From assembly GCF_016808095.1 (NCBI RefSeq), contig NC_068976.1:7163001-7227000 (forward strand): DNA of 64,000 nucleotides, in the 5' to 3' direction. This DNA is from Vigna angularis. Its lineage: Eukaryota; Streptophyta; Magnoliopsida; Fabales; Fabaceae. Positions 11,086 to 22,340 of the stretch are shown here, piece by piece. How positions within the stretch are numbered: position 1 is the first letter of the stretch; every line of letters begins with the position of its first letter. The notes beneath the pieces were generated by a model. That model was given only the letters and a program-made list of their open reading frames with translations, searched no databases and was not told the origin of the DNA. The position numbers and the translations under genes are program-made.

Positions 11086-12130
11086 GCTTAGCCCAGATGC
11101 GAATGGACTTTTACTTGAGACTCTGAGATTGCCAAATATACAAGAAGAGCATGTTTAATTTTGTGAGTAAAGAAATAAATAACAATTGAGAAGGTGCCAA
11201 AGTGAAAATATAATAAATCATAATGATTGCAGAGAAGGAGCCTCATTGAAGAGTGGTGCACACAAGAAACAAAGAGAAGCAGGAAAATTGTGGACCATTA
11301 TTTTGATTTTATGTTGAACAGAATTTGGTTATGTGTTTAAGCTCTTTAAGGAGAGGAAAGTGTTAGCATTCATCTGTCTGTGACTAAGTGGAGAGATCAA
11401 AATCCTAACCAATCGATCGTGCTAAAGTGTGTGGTGGTTAAATCATAGGTTCAACAACTCTTTGTCCCCAAAAGCTTCCTCTTTCTTTAATTACTTAAAG
11501 CTCCCTACTTTCCACTTTATCATATATTACTTTCACGAGTAAGTAAAAAAATTATCATTCTATGGATCGCTCCCTTTTCTTTATCAGCTTATCATTTTTC
11601 TTTAGTCCAATTTTATTCAAAAATTCAAATACGAATCTAAGTTTTATATTAAATAAAAATAAAAAAATTTAACAATATGATTTGTTATGGAATTTAAGTT
11701 ATAAGTCTTTCATATCATATGTATCCATCTGTTGGTACGTGCTACCATTTTTTCTTTACTTTATTCAATTCAAGTGGATAGGGTATATGTCAAAGATACT
11801 TTAATATTAAAGTTAACAAATATGTGATAAATTAAGTCATGAATAGCTAATAAATTCAACTAACCTATCTCATTATCTCACGTATGTATTTATAGATTTC
11901 AAAATGGGTTTTATATTAACACCAATCTCATCACGACCCAACTAGTAATAATCGTGTTTTGGTTTAAGTTAATCATCATCAATCTTAATTGTTGTTTAAA
12001 GATAACTGCTCAGTTCACAGAATCTAACCGACTTGTTTTTAGATGATTAAATGATTGTTTTTTACTGTGTAAACCGTCCGATCCTAAACTGACGATCATA
12101 GATTATATTATATAAAAATAAAAATCTTAA
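11086..12130. promoter_or_regulatory. Upstream region of the 10495-11085 gene, then AT-rich DNA
   Basis: On the minus strand about 120 bp separate a TATA-like TTTATTATATTTTC (near 11205-11218) from the ATG, which would leave a leader containing AAACATGCTCTTCTTG and a short out-of-frame ATG. I see no classic operator. Beyond about 11500 the sequence is plain AT-rich intergenic DNA. Confidence 0.35.
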
Positions 12131-12345
12131 CGGATTAGTGAATTAACTCCGTTTAATAAATCATATATTATATTACATAACTGGTGCCACATTATTAATG
12201 AATTAACTCCGTTTGATGATACTTAACGGAAGAGACAAATTAGACGCAAATTTTACTAACTATAAATATATTCCAAACACTTTTAAAAGTAAGAACTAAA
12301 TTGAGATTAGGTAACGAAAGTGGAAACCAAATAGGCTATTAAACC
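12131..12345. mobile_element. Degenerate MULE-type terminus
   Basis: Read on the minus strand from 12345, the sequence starts GGTTTAATAGCCTATTTGG and runs through blocks equivalent to those in the terminal repeat at 61-225 (GTCTCTTCCGTTAA, then GAGTTAATTCATTAAT). No partner end was found upstream, so I call it a truncated or solo terminus of a related family. Confidence 0.55.
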
Positions 12346-12354
12346 TAAAATATA

Positions 12355-14917
12355 ATAGTTACATAACATAAAAAATTGTTAAATTAAAATTCTAAAATAT
12401 AACAACAATTTTCCAGTGAAGAAAGTGAGAAGGTATTTTCAATTCATGACAAAAACTCCAAACATTGTTTCTAAAGATCCACAAAAACTCCATGATAGTT
12501 ATATGAATACAAGTGTTTGCAATAAAATTTCTAAAAATAGTTTTGAGTTTGAGATTCAAAAGGAATAATGTCAATAGTGGAAAACATATAATGAGGTACA
12601 GCCACGTTCACCAAGAAGCCAATATTTTAGGGCAGGTTTTTTGTACTTTGCATTAAGTGAAGTTTCCTAAACTATAACTAATGATGGTTATCGTGTTTTG
12701 TCTTAATGTCCAACTCTTCTTTATTTAGCATATTATAAGTCAAAATTTTAATTCTTAATTAATTTCTAGATAAACTAATTAATAGAGCAATCAATTAGAA
12801 TTGATTCAGTTTGACTCCGCGTCAACCACTTCAATTCGACTCGAAACATTTAATAAATTAAATGAATTTGTACTGGGTTTGTCTGAGAGTATTTTAAATA
12901 AGTTAATCGTTTTTTGACCTAACTTTATATCATTTTGATCTGCTTTTCAATAGTAAAAAATAAAATATATTTTAAAAATTTAAATAATATTACTATTTTT
13001 ACTGCATAAGTCATATTAATAAAATTAATTTTAATTTTAAATACAATAATTTGATATATATAACAAAACAGTTTTTAAATACTTTATTATAATAATTTCT
13101 TTTTGGTTTTTAAGATATATTATTAATTTTATAAAACTGCTTTCTCTATAAGTTTACAATTCAACCCTACACAAACGCATATAGATGATAGACTAAATGG
13201 ATCAAATCGTTCTAAAGCTGGCACATCAAGTCAACAGAGCTTAATAACTTTATTAAAAGTATTTAATATTAGTTAAGAAATAAAATAAAAAACAGAAAAA
13301 TTTCTTATTGAAATTAAAAAAATGTTATTAAAGGATTCTCGTGTATTTTTCGATGCAGTAATATAAGATTTAGTGAAATTTTAATTTATTAAATCCTTAA
13401 TTTATCTCCTCCACATCATCCTAAATAAATATTGTAAAAGTTTTTTAAGACAATTGGCGAATAGAAACATTTTCTCTCTGTCACGCTTGCACGCACGATT
13501 GTAACATATCTTACTAAAATAATTGAACACACTGCTTGAGTTGATGCCCACTCAAATTTGTCTACCACGCATTATTTTCATAAATAACAAGCCTTTGAAG
13601 AGACTACTCACTCTTTAACAAAAAAAGTAACTTTATTTATACTCCAATTTTATCCTACTTTTAATTTCTTTTCATGCTTTCAGAAAATTTTTATATAATT
13701 TGTTTTAATTTCTTTTTATGCTTTCAGGAAACTTTTATATAATAACTCGTCTGACCATATTAATTATAATTTATAGTCATACTAATCTCACAATCCTTTA
13801 TATTATTAACCATGTTTTTGTTCTAATATGTCATTCATCCATAAAAATGTCAGACTTAGCTAGTCTAACTTAATAAAGAAGTTATAAATTTTTATCCATT
13901 CATTAAAGAATGAGTTAGCAGTCATTTTTTTAATTTGTTATTTATTTTATCTTTTTTAAAATTATTACATATATTAAAAACATGTTTAATTATATAAAAT
14001 TTTCAAATTTTTTAATTAATTAATTAACCATTCTAATTAAATAAATTAAAATAATTATTATGTTTATATATTATAGTATTCCACTATAATTAATGATTAA
14101 AATTTAATTTACAAGTATAATTATTTAAGTTATAATATTATTACATATTTACAAGTAATATAAAACATAAAAATTAATTTTAAATTATTTTTATTTAAAT
14201 TTTTACTTTAAAAAAATAACTAGTAAACAAATTTGTCCCGTTTTAATCTGGTATTGACACATTAGGCAGTGATATGTTTAAATTCACTGAAAATTCGTGA
14301 GAAAATATCTTCTTTAAAATACAAACTTATTAATCACTACATACAGCCTCTGCTTTTCTTTAACTCGTTAAAGTTTATTTATTTATTTTACTGTATCTTT
14401 ATACCAAACAGTTTTTACCGTTTTAGTTTATAAAGAATCTATTAACATAAGAATATATATTTTGAAAGATTTTTAAATTGAATTTTCAAATAATAATAAC
14501 AATAAATAAAAATTTTAAACATATGATATATGTTAAATTTTAAAATATGAATAAAAATAAATAAAATACAGTTTAAAACATATATACATTATAAAATTAA
14601 ATATTTAAATGCAGAACAATTCAAAACATGTATATTAGCTTAAAAACCAACACTAACACAAATTCAACTAAAATTAAATTTTAATTTATATTTAATTTAA
14701 TTTATATTATATATTTTTTTAAATTTTATTTAAAAATTTATAAAATATAGTTTTTTAAATATTTATCGGTATCCAAAAGTATTTTTGGATTTTAAAATAC
14801 GTACAAGTATTTTTTAAATAAATATTTGTGCAGATAGTGAATGAATTTATTTTTTTGCGAGTTAAGTAGTAAGTAGACATTATTCATATCCGACTCGACC
14901 ATTGACATATTATATAT

Positions 14918-14953
<36 letters not shown>

Positions 14954-15351
14954 GTGATATAATTAATTAAATTATGGTTAATATATATGTCATGAAAGAT
15001 TTATTACGTAGAAATCATAAAAAATATTTTAATTTCTTGAGGAGTCAAATTATAAATATTGAAAACCCAACAAAGATTACATCAATATGGGTCATGATAC
15101 ATACAATTTTTTCTGCTTCTTTCTCTTTTTTCTCATTAGGAATGAAAATCAAAAGAGAATACACTCATTGGAAAATCAAATAGCAATTAATCTTTGTTGT
15201 TTTCAACGACCAATTCAGATACATTTTGCTTACTATTTTAAGAAAATTGTGAATTGGTTTATTAAAAAAAAGTTTATTATTCATTAATAATTAATTTGTT
15301 TTTATTCATAATCTAAAATAACAGTGACTCATGAAAATAATTATGAATATA
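12355..15351. other. AT-rich intergenic DNA
   Basis: No supported gene in about 3 kb. A (TA)n tract lies at about 14925-14948. Small frames at 14974-15287 are Ile/Phe/Lys-rich and look random. Confidence 0.6.
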
Positions 15352-15356
15352 CACAT

Positions 15357-17708
15357 TGTAAGGATCGAGAAATTCAGAGAAAGTGAAAACCAGGTGTATG
15401 CAACTGATTGGACCGCACGGTTTTGGTGGTAGTATATAAGCAAAAAATTTAAAATCTCGTTTATTCTTTGCATGCACTTCTTCTTTCCAAATTTCTGAAT
15501 TCTCTTTTCTCCTCATTCTCTCTACAAATTCTCTCTAGAAATTCTCACTTTTTCTTCATCTGATCATCAATCAGGTTGTTCCTGAGCCTTCCTGGTGTCA
15601 AGAACTTCTCTTTTCACCGATCAAGTTGTTGTTTTGGAGTTGGTAAGTTCAATTCCTTCGTCCTTTGAGGTTCCTACATTTTCTGTTTTGTTACATGCAA
15701 GCACTGTTCAGCTTGCATGTGTTCATCAACTACTCCTCTGAATATGTTTTCTGTCTTTGATGCTTTGGTTGGTTCCTTTTCACCGATCAGAAATTTGTAG
15801 GCTGCTTTAGAAGTTACGTGCAGGTTAGGCAAGACTGTGGAAGTGTAGAATTTGTCTGGTTCATTCGAGGTAAGGGAATCTAGTAATTTAATTATGTTTT
15901 TCTGTGTTTGGAATTTCTGTTTGGACGTTTGCATGTATGAATAAGTGGATGTTTGATTGAATTGTGTTTGAAGTTCTGTGTATGGCTGAAACCTGTGAAC
16001 TGGTTGGGTTTTCTGCAGAAAAGCGTTCGGTCTGTGCTATTTTTTTTAAGAAGTGAATAAGGGAAAATGAAAGTTTGAGGTTAGGAGTGAAATTGGGTGG
16101 TAAGGTACGTCTGGGAAAGTTTATTTAGAATTGTTAGAACCTTTAAGTTGTCTTAAAACATGTAAATAGTAGGAAAATGGATTTTTGGTCATTGGGTTAT
16201 TGATTCTGCATAATCTATGCGAAATCTGTTAAGAGATCTTTTAGATTGGTGTTAGAAAGATTTTAGGTAACCTTGGATAGGTGTAAAGGTGTATATGATT
16301 CATGTTTGGAGGATTAGAAGTTAGGTAAATTGTTTAGTTTTGGTAAAATCTAGCTTGTTCATAATTCTGCAGAAGTTCTGCAAAATTAGGCAGATAATTG
16401 AGCGTTCGCTGTTGATTGCTCGGTCATGTTCAGGTACTTGGTCATGAATTGGGTTCGGTATCTTTAATCTTACCCGTTCACGACCGTTTGTCTTAGGTGG
16501 TAGTTCTCTGTCTTGTACTAGCGCTCGTTCTTGGTCAAGCGTTCAGTCTTATACTAGCAGTTATGCTAGAGTTAGTGTTCGGGTTTATACTAGCATTTAT
16601 GTTAGTGTTAGCGCTCGGTCTTATACTAGTAGTTATGCTAGTGTTAGCGCTCGGTCTTATACTAGCATTGATGCTAGTGTTAACGTTTGGTATCTTCTAG
16701 TGATCGATTTTTAATAGTGTTCGGTTAATTCTTCTGTTCTATCTATTATGAACCGTTCGGTCCTATCCTTTAGGTAGTGAGAAACCGTTCAGTCTCCAAC
16801 GTTCAGTCTCCAACGTTCACAGAGTTCTCGGTTTTATGAGTGATGATATGATTGTTGAATGACATTATATGTTAAATGTTGAGGATTATGTTTTAAGTAC
16901 TGTGGAAGAGAATTCCAAGGCGGAATGTCTCGTGGATAGTTATTGAATTGTAAAGTATGAATGTGGATATCGTGCTAAGCTGGTGTTTATCCTGATATTC
17001 TATGATTACTCATTCTCAAGTAGAGAGGAGTAACTCATGTGTGAGAATGACAGGAGGTCCTTTAACCTCAAGGTATCAAGGTAATATTCACCAGACTTAC
17101 CTTGTGGGGTAGCTTGATGGGTGTCTTGCTATTTCACCACCACAAGTGCAGAAACACCTGTAGCTACACATTCATACAATCCGGATGGTCAAGTCAGGTG
17201 TTTGGTCTATGCATGAGTATAGTGTTCGGTCATAACTACTTGAGTGTTCGGTATGTATATGTTTGCTTGTATTCGATTTTGACATGCTATAGCGTTCGGT
17301 CTTGTATTGTTTGGACCTGTTTGAAATTATGTATGTGTATACAATTAAATTATATTAGCTTACCCTTATTTCCTATTTTGGTCCATATTTCTGTTCGATT
17401 TTTCTCTTGCAATGATCACCTTTGGGTGTGAGCAGAGGTAGAGGAGTGCTCGGTGGAGGAAGCTTTGGAGGAAGAAGAAAGACCAACCGTTTAATAGTAA
17501 TTTACTATTTAATCTTGTTAATGGTGGTGTATAAACTAGTCGGTTAGGTACATAGTTTTGGAATAGTGCAAGACTTTTGAAAAATTTTAAATTTTGTGTT
17601 TATTATGTAATAACGGTAAGATTAACTTTATTTCCAGTAACTGTTTTATTATATTATTAAATTATGACCCCTGTATATAGTTTTATGCTATATTTTTGGG
17701 ACGTTACA
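15357..17708 (+). mobile_element. Solo LTR of a large-LTR Ty3/Gypsy (Tekay-like) family, subfamily 1
   Basis: It begins TGTAAGGATCGAG and ends TTTTTGGGACGTTACA. Flanking 5-mers are cacat (15352-15356) and catat (17709-17713), one mismatch from a perfect target duplication. Internal landmarks match the LTRs at 19229, 28793 and 60556: TATATAA at 15433-15439, a pyrimidine-rich leader (15475-15560), TTGGTAAGTTC (15640-15650), a 36-bp-period array (16500-16700) built on GCGCTCGGTCTTATACTAG, 'atcctgatattc...atgacaggaggtcc', and TTGCAATGATCACC followed by GTGTGAGCAG (near 17435). No internal coding region or second LTR follows, so this is a recombination-derived solo LTR. Confidence 0.85.
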
Positions 17709-17713
17709 CATAT

Positions 17714-18479
17714 ATGTGAAGTAACATCCTTGTAAAATAAGACTATGACATGCATATTGATTTTTTTCTCAAAAAAGACTAAGATAAATTTCGCATTAAT
17801 AAATTATAAATAAACATACATTATTTTTAATCCAAAATTAAATATAGTTTTATGGGTTTTTTTTCTTTTATATTTTATCTATTTATATTAAAAATACGAT
17901 TTCAACTTATACTTGACTTTAATTGTTTTTTTGTAAGTATGAATTTCTTCCATGTTAAAATTGACTCCATGCTTTTTTTTTTTCAAATTTATGGTTAGAC
18001 CAAATTGAAAGAAGTTTGTGTGGAGCTTCCAAGTATAAATGGATCCTTCATGTTTTCTTGTTGGGATATATCCTCTCATATGAAGTTTTATAATACTGTT
18101 TTCTATTTAATTATATGTGTTTTTTTTACTTTGAACAAGATATATGAAATTGGAAAAAAATAAAATGCACAATGTAAATGTTAAAGATTAAATATTAAAA
18201 TTCCGTTAAAAATAATAAGGACCAAACTTATATGAATGGAAAATAAAAAAGTAAATTAATAATTTTGTAAAATATATGCACCAAAATCATAATTTAATCA
18301 ACAGTTTTTAGGTACTAAAAAATATAATTAAATACTTATGAAAAAAAAGCTCAAATAAAACTATATGAATTTAAGAGAAATTTAAAACTTAATTAAATTG
18401 TTTATAATTCTTAAAAAGCATGTTGGTTTGAAATATTTTTGTTTTTTTACAGATAAGATAGAACAGCTTAGAAATTTGG
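17714..18479. other. AT-rich intergenic DNA
   Basis: No coding potential or repeat end recognised. The 63-codon minus frame at 17888-18079 is Lys/Tyr-rich and has no family resemblance. Confidence 0.6.
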
Positions 18480-18780
18480 GGAAAAAAATTACAAAAGAGG
18501 GAAAAATGATCGGGTAAAATCTAATCGGGGAACCAATCACATGCAAATACGTATGAAATGTAAAGAAAGAGAAAAACTAGAAAATAGAAAAAATTTGCAG
18601 CCGACATGCCATCTTTGTCTTCACGTGGAAAACACGTGATGGAATAATTTTGGTATCGTGTGGTTGGCTTATATGGATTCTTTCTTCTTTCATTTCAGAC
18701 TCATTTCACTGTTTGACCTCACATTTCCTTGCCATGGAGCATGCTTTAGGGAACAGAAAACATGATATTACAACTTAGCT
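18480..18780 (+). promoter_or_regulatory. Promoter-like island with paired G-boxes and an orphan start codon
   Basis: In order: a CCAAT-type ACCAATCAC (about 18531); two CACGTG cores at 18622-18627 and 18633-18638 forming the palindrome TCACGTGGAAAACACGTGA; a TATA-like GGCTTATATGG (about 18666); a pyrimidine-rich leader; and GCCATGGAG at about 18732 with an ideal plant start context. The frame from that ATG stops after 14 codons, so no gene follows. It could be the promoter and first codons of a lost or truncated gene, or an unannotated short RNA. Transcription is not shown by sequence. Confidence 0.4.
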
Positions 18781-19228
18781 TTGAATTTCCACCACCGTCA
18801 ATTGATTTTTCAAATTTCAATTACTTACATATTTCTATTTCTTTTTATAAATAATTATAGTATCGTATTAGGTGAAAACGAATAGATAAATAATATATAA
18901 AGAAAATCTTCAAATTTACTGTTTTTAACTTTTTTTTTATTGGGAATGACATCACATGTCTTGTAGTGAGTTTATATATCTTTAAATTCGATAATATTTA
19001 TAACAAAAATACTTAATTGGGAAATTGATGTTAGTGTTTAATCAATTCTTAGTTCTTATATTTGATTAAGATTATTAATTAAGTAGTTGATGTATCCTTA
19101 AAGTGAAATATTGGAAGCCAGTAACTATAAATTCATTTGATTAAGAGTAATTTAACAAAATTTAATTTACAAAGATTAGGGTGAAATAAATTTTTAGATT
19201 AGTACAAATGATTAAATTTGAGTATAGT

Positions 19229-22188
19229 TGTCAGGCCTCGAAAAACGTGCGTCCACGTGGCGGCCACGTGGCGGCTGGAGAGCGCGCCACCTCAGCAGTG
19301 AACATGGCCGACAACAGTGCCCGACATCCACTGACGGACGCCAGCTGCCGCGCGTCCGGGTGAGTCAGCAGCGTCAGTGGAGCACCGACTGCCAGACTGT
19401 GAACGTGCGCTCGAAGTGGTGGATTACACGTGGCGATCGCATAGTGGACGTCCGGTAGTGGAGAACAGTGTGTCGGCCAGACTGAACGTGCGTCGGCGAT
19501 AGTGGAAAACACGTGGCAACAGTGCAGTGGTCGATCGTCCGGAGTGGGCTGGTGAAGTGCGATCTGCCGAGCTGGAAAGTGGCTGCCAGAGTAGATGAGC
19601 GTTCGGCGGAAGTGGGAAACTAATCAGAGATTCTGAACTTATTCCCCACTTCCCCTGCACGGACCTCTCTTCTACATTTCTGAAATCTCAAATTCTCTCC
19701 TCCTTCTCTCTACACCTGAACCTCTTTCTCTCTCTAAGATACCAACATTCACCCCCCTCCATTCTAGTACTCCGGCACTGCTGCAGGACGCTCGGCGACA
19801 AGAGCTTCCAGGGAGAACGTTCGGCTAGTGAAGCTGGTAAGCCCTCCCTTCATTCTGACGTCCGTTCTCTGTGCATGAAAACTCAGTTTTGAGTTGTACG
19901 TTCGTTATTCTCTTTAAGTAGGAGTAGTTCTAATTTTGGTTTTTGGGGTTCGCTCGTATAGTGGATTAACGAGCGTTGGCTAGTGGATTTTGAGTGGAGA
20001 AGCGTCTGTGTGCGTCTGTGAGCGTTCGGTCATTTTCCAAGTAAGGGAAGCTTATTTGATTTAATTCATGTTGTGTGCTTCGTTTGAACGTTCGTTGTTA
20101 ACTGTATGAGTATAATGCATGATGTTACTGTGATTTTAATGTATGGACGTTCGTTATTTGATTGAGTAAAATGCATGATTTTTGATATAACTGGAGTACA
20201 TGAACGTTCGTTATTTTGGGTGAAGTGAGATAAATGAATTTGCATGATATTTGCTGTGATTGATATGTATGTACGTACGTTATTTTAGGTGAAGTGAGAA
20301 ATATGAATTTACATAATATGGGTCGTATGAAATATGAAAGTTAATGATGATATGAACGTATGAAACTATGAGATTTTGCATAATGAAGAATGAACTGGAA
20401 ATGTAAATGAATATTGAATAAGAACTTCCCCTATGATTTTTACGTTCGTACTGAACGGTCTTTGGAATGGGATTCGTTCATTTGGAATGATCCCTGGTAG
20501 AGGACGAGCGTCCTCATATTCCACTGCCTTGTTGAGCGTTCGGCCAAGCTTTGTTGTATCTGGTATGTTTGAAATAGTCTATTTCCGTTCGTAAAATCTA
20601 TTATTTAAGGTTATTAACGTTCGGTCTCACACCTAACGTTCGCATCAATTAGCGTTCGTCCAAATGATGCTCTGTTTGAAATGAGCGTTCGCCCTTTTGT
20701 GTGCTCGGTTTTAATGGGAGCGTTCGTCCATATTGCAGTTCGGTCTTACACCGAACGTTCGTTCAATATGGGGTTCGGTCTTACACCGAACGTTCGTTCA
20801 AAATTGGTGTTCGGTCTCATACCGAACGCTCGTCCTAATTGCTGTTCAGTCTTATACTGAACGCTCGTTCTGTTTGGTGTTCGGTTTTGCATTGAGCGTT
20901 CGTTCATTTAGCTGATTATCAAGGTAAATAACGTTCGTCCGAATAGCCATTCGCGTTCGTCCTATGAACAGTATATTATTCAGCCATTCGCGAACGTCAT
21001 TGAAATGCTGCCGTTCGTACTCTGATTTGAACGAGCGTCTTTTTGGGTCTCGGCTCACAGCGTTCGTCCTCGGTCTTATTGGGGACAGAACGTTCGTTTT
21101 TAATGGCTTCCTTATGAATGATGAAAATGATTATGGAATGATGACTAGTGAATTATGAATAGTGAATGATGAACAGTATATGAGATGAAATGAAAATATG
21201 AATACATGATGAAAAGTGAATGATGAACAGTATATGAGATGAAAGTAAAGTTATGAATGTTGAACGAGCGTTCCAGGCAGGAACGACTCATGGATGAAAG
21301 TTGAAAGTTGTAAAGTATGACCGTGGACAGACTTAGCAGGCGATTCGATCCTGATATTCCGTGACTACTCGTCCTCACATAGATGGGGTATGTCATGCAT
21401 GGGAATGGCAGGAGGTCCCCGTCACATAACAGTAATTTGGACGGAACCGTCACATAACAGTAATTTGGACGGAACGGACTAACCTCGGGTGGCAGCTGAT
21501 CAGAATGCCAGTTACCACACCACCCGGGTGCACGATCGTCGTAGCTACACGGGAATTTATACAGTCCGGACAGTCAGTCGTGTTGAGTTTAATTAGTACT
21601 TACTTTACAGTATATTGATATGTGATGAATGAGTGCGTTGAAATATGCATGTATGTTGAATTGTTTACCTAAATTTGTATGTTGATGCATGAGTTAAATT
21701 ACATAAGCTTACCCTTTCGTTTTTCCTTGTGTTGTCTCGTTTTGTACGTCCGTCTTGTCATTGCAATGATCATCCGTGTGGATGTGAGCAGAGAGAGACG
21801 AGCGTTTGGAAGAGGCGCTGAACGAAGAGAATCTGGTAGAAGTTGAAGTGAAGACCGAGCAGTGAGACGCTCGGCTATTAGTTGTTGGTGTGAGTGGTCG
21901 TTCGACCTACTACTCGTTTTCTTTTAATAATCGACCGTTCGGTAATTGTCCTATGTAAACTGTTCGGTCAGGTTTCTTGTACGTTCGGTTTTCAATAGTA
22001 ACTCTTGTTGTAAGACGCGAGGCTTGTCGTCGTTCGTTTCTTTAAAGTTGTAATACTGTACTCAAGGACGTTCGTCCTTGAGCGTCCGTTCGTTTCAAAT
22101 TTTGTTTTTAGTGAAAAACTGTACTGAATTATTATTAAATGTGATTTTTCTGAATTTATAGTTCTGACTGTATTTTTGGGATGTAACA
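19229..22188 (+). repeat. 5' LTR of the Tekay-like element
   Basis: The first 300 bp are GC-rich with four CACGTG cores (19254, 19265, 19427, 19510), two of them in the ABRE-like ACACGTGGC. A TC-rich leader lies at 19660-19740 and AAGCTGGTAAGCCC at 19831-19844. A five-unit hairpin array with 35-36 bp period occupies 20738-20897. A 28-bp tandem duplication containing CACATAACAGTAATTTGGAC is at about 21420-21475. The conserved 3' module (TTGCAATGATCATCCGTGTG, then GTGAGCAG at about 21784-21791) precedes the end TTTTTGGGATGTAACA. The many short frames on both strands are not genes. Confidence 0.93.
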
Positions 22189-22192
22189 TTAG

Positions 22193-22204
22193 TGGTATCA
22201 GAGC
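22193..22204 (+). other. Primer-binding site (initiator methionine tRNA type)
   Basis: TGGTATCAGAGC, four bases after the LTR end, is the standard plant retrotransposon primer site complementary to the 3' end of initiator tRNA-Met. Confidence 0.9.
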
Positions 22205-22340
22205 AGTTTTGTCCTCTTAAGGACACTGTAGGTTATGAGTACACTGTGTTTTTGCTGTGTGCTTAAATTGCGTTCAATGAGTTATTTTCGACTCTTTCAA
22301 CAGGACTAACGTTCGTTCCTTTCTCCGTTCCAGAGAATCA

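Noticed and set aside
16497..16700. Hydrophobic 67-codon frame (LVLALGLILVVMLV repeats) resembling a membrane protein
   Set aside because: It is produced by the 36-bp array of the solo LTR; the antisense solo LTR gives the same kind of frame at 29922-30185. No start context or conservation as a protein.
17102..17431. 109-codon Cys-rich frame as a secreted peptide gene
   Set aside because: It lies over conserved LTR blocks shared with three other copies, where the frame is not maintained.
19231..19660. Overlapping 78- and 93-codon minus frames at the LTR start, repeated at 24609-25038
   Set aside because: They lie in the GC-rich LTR start where stops are rare and are duplicated only because the LTR is. 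No domain is recognisable.
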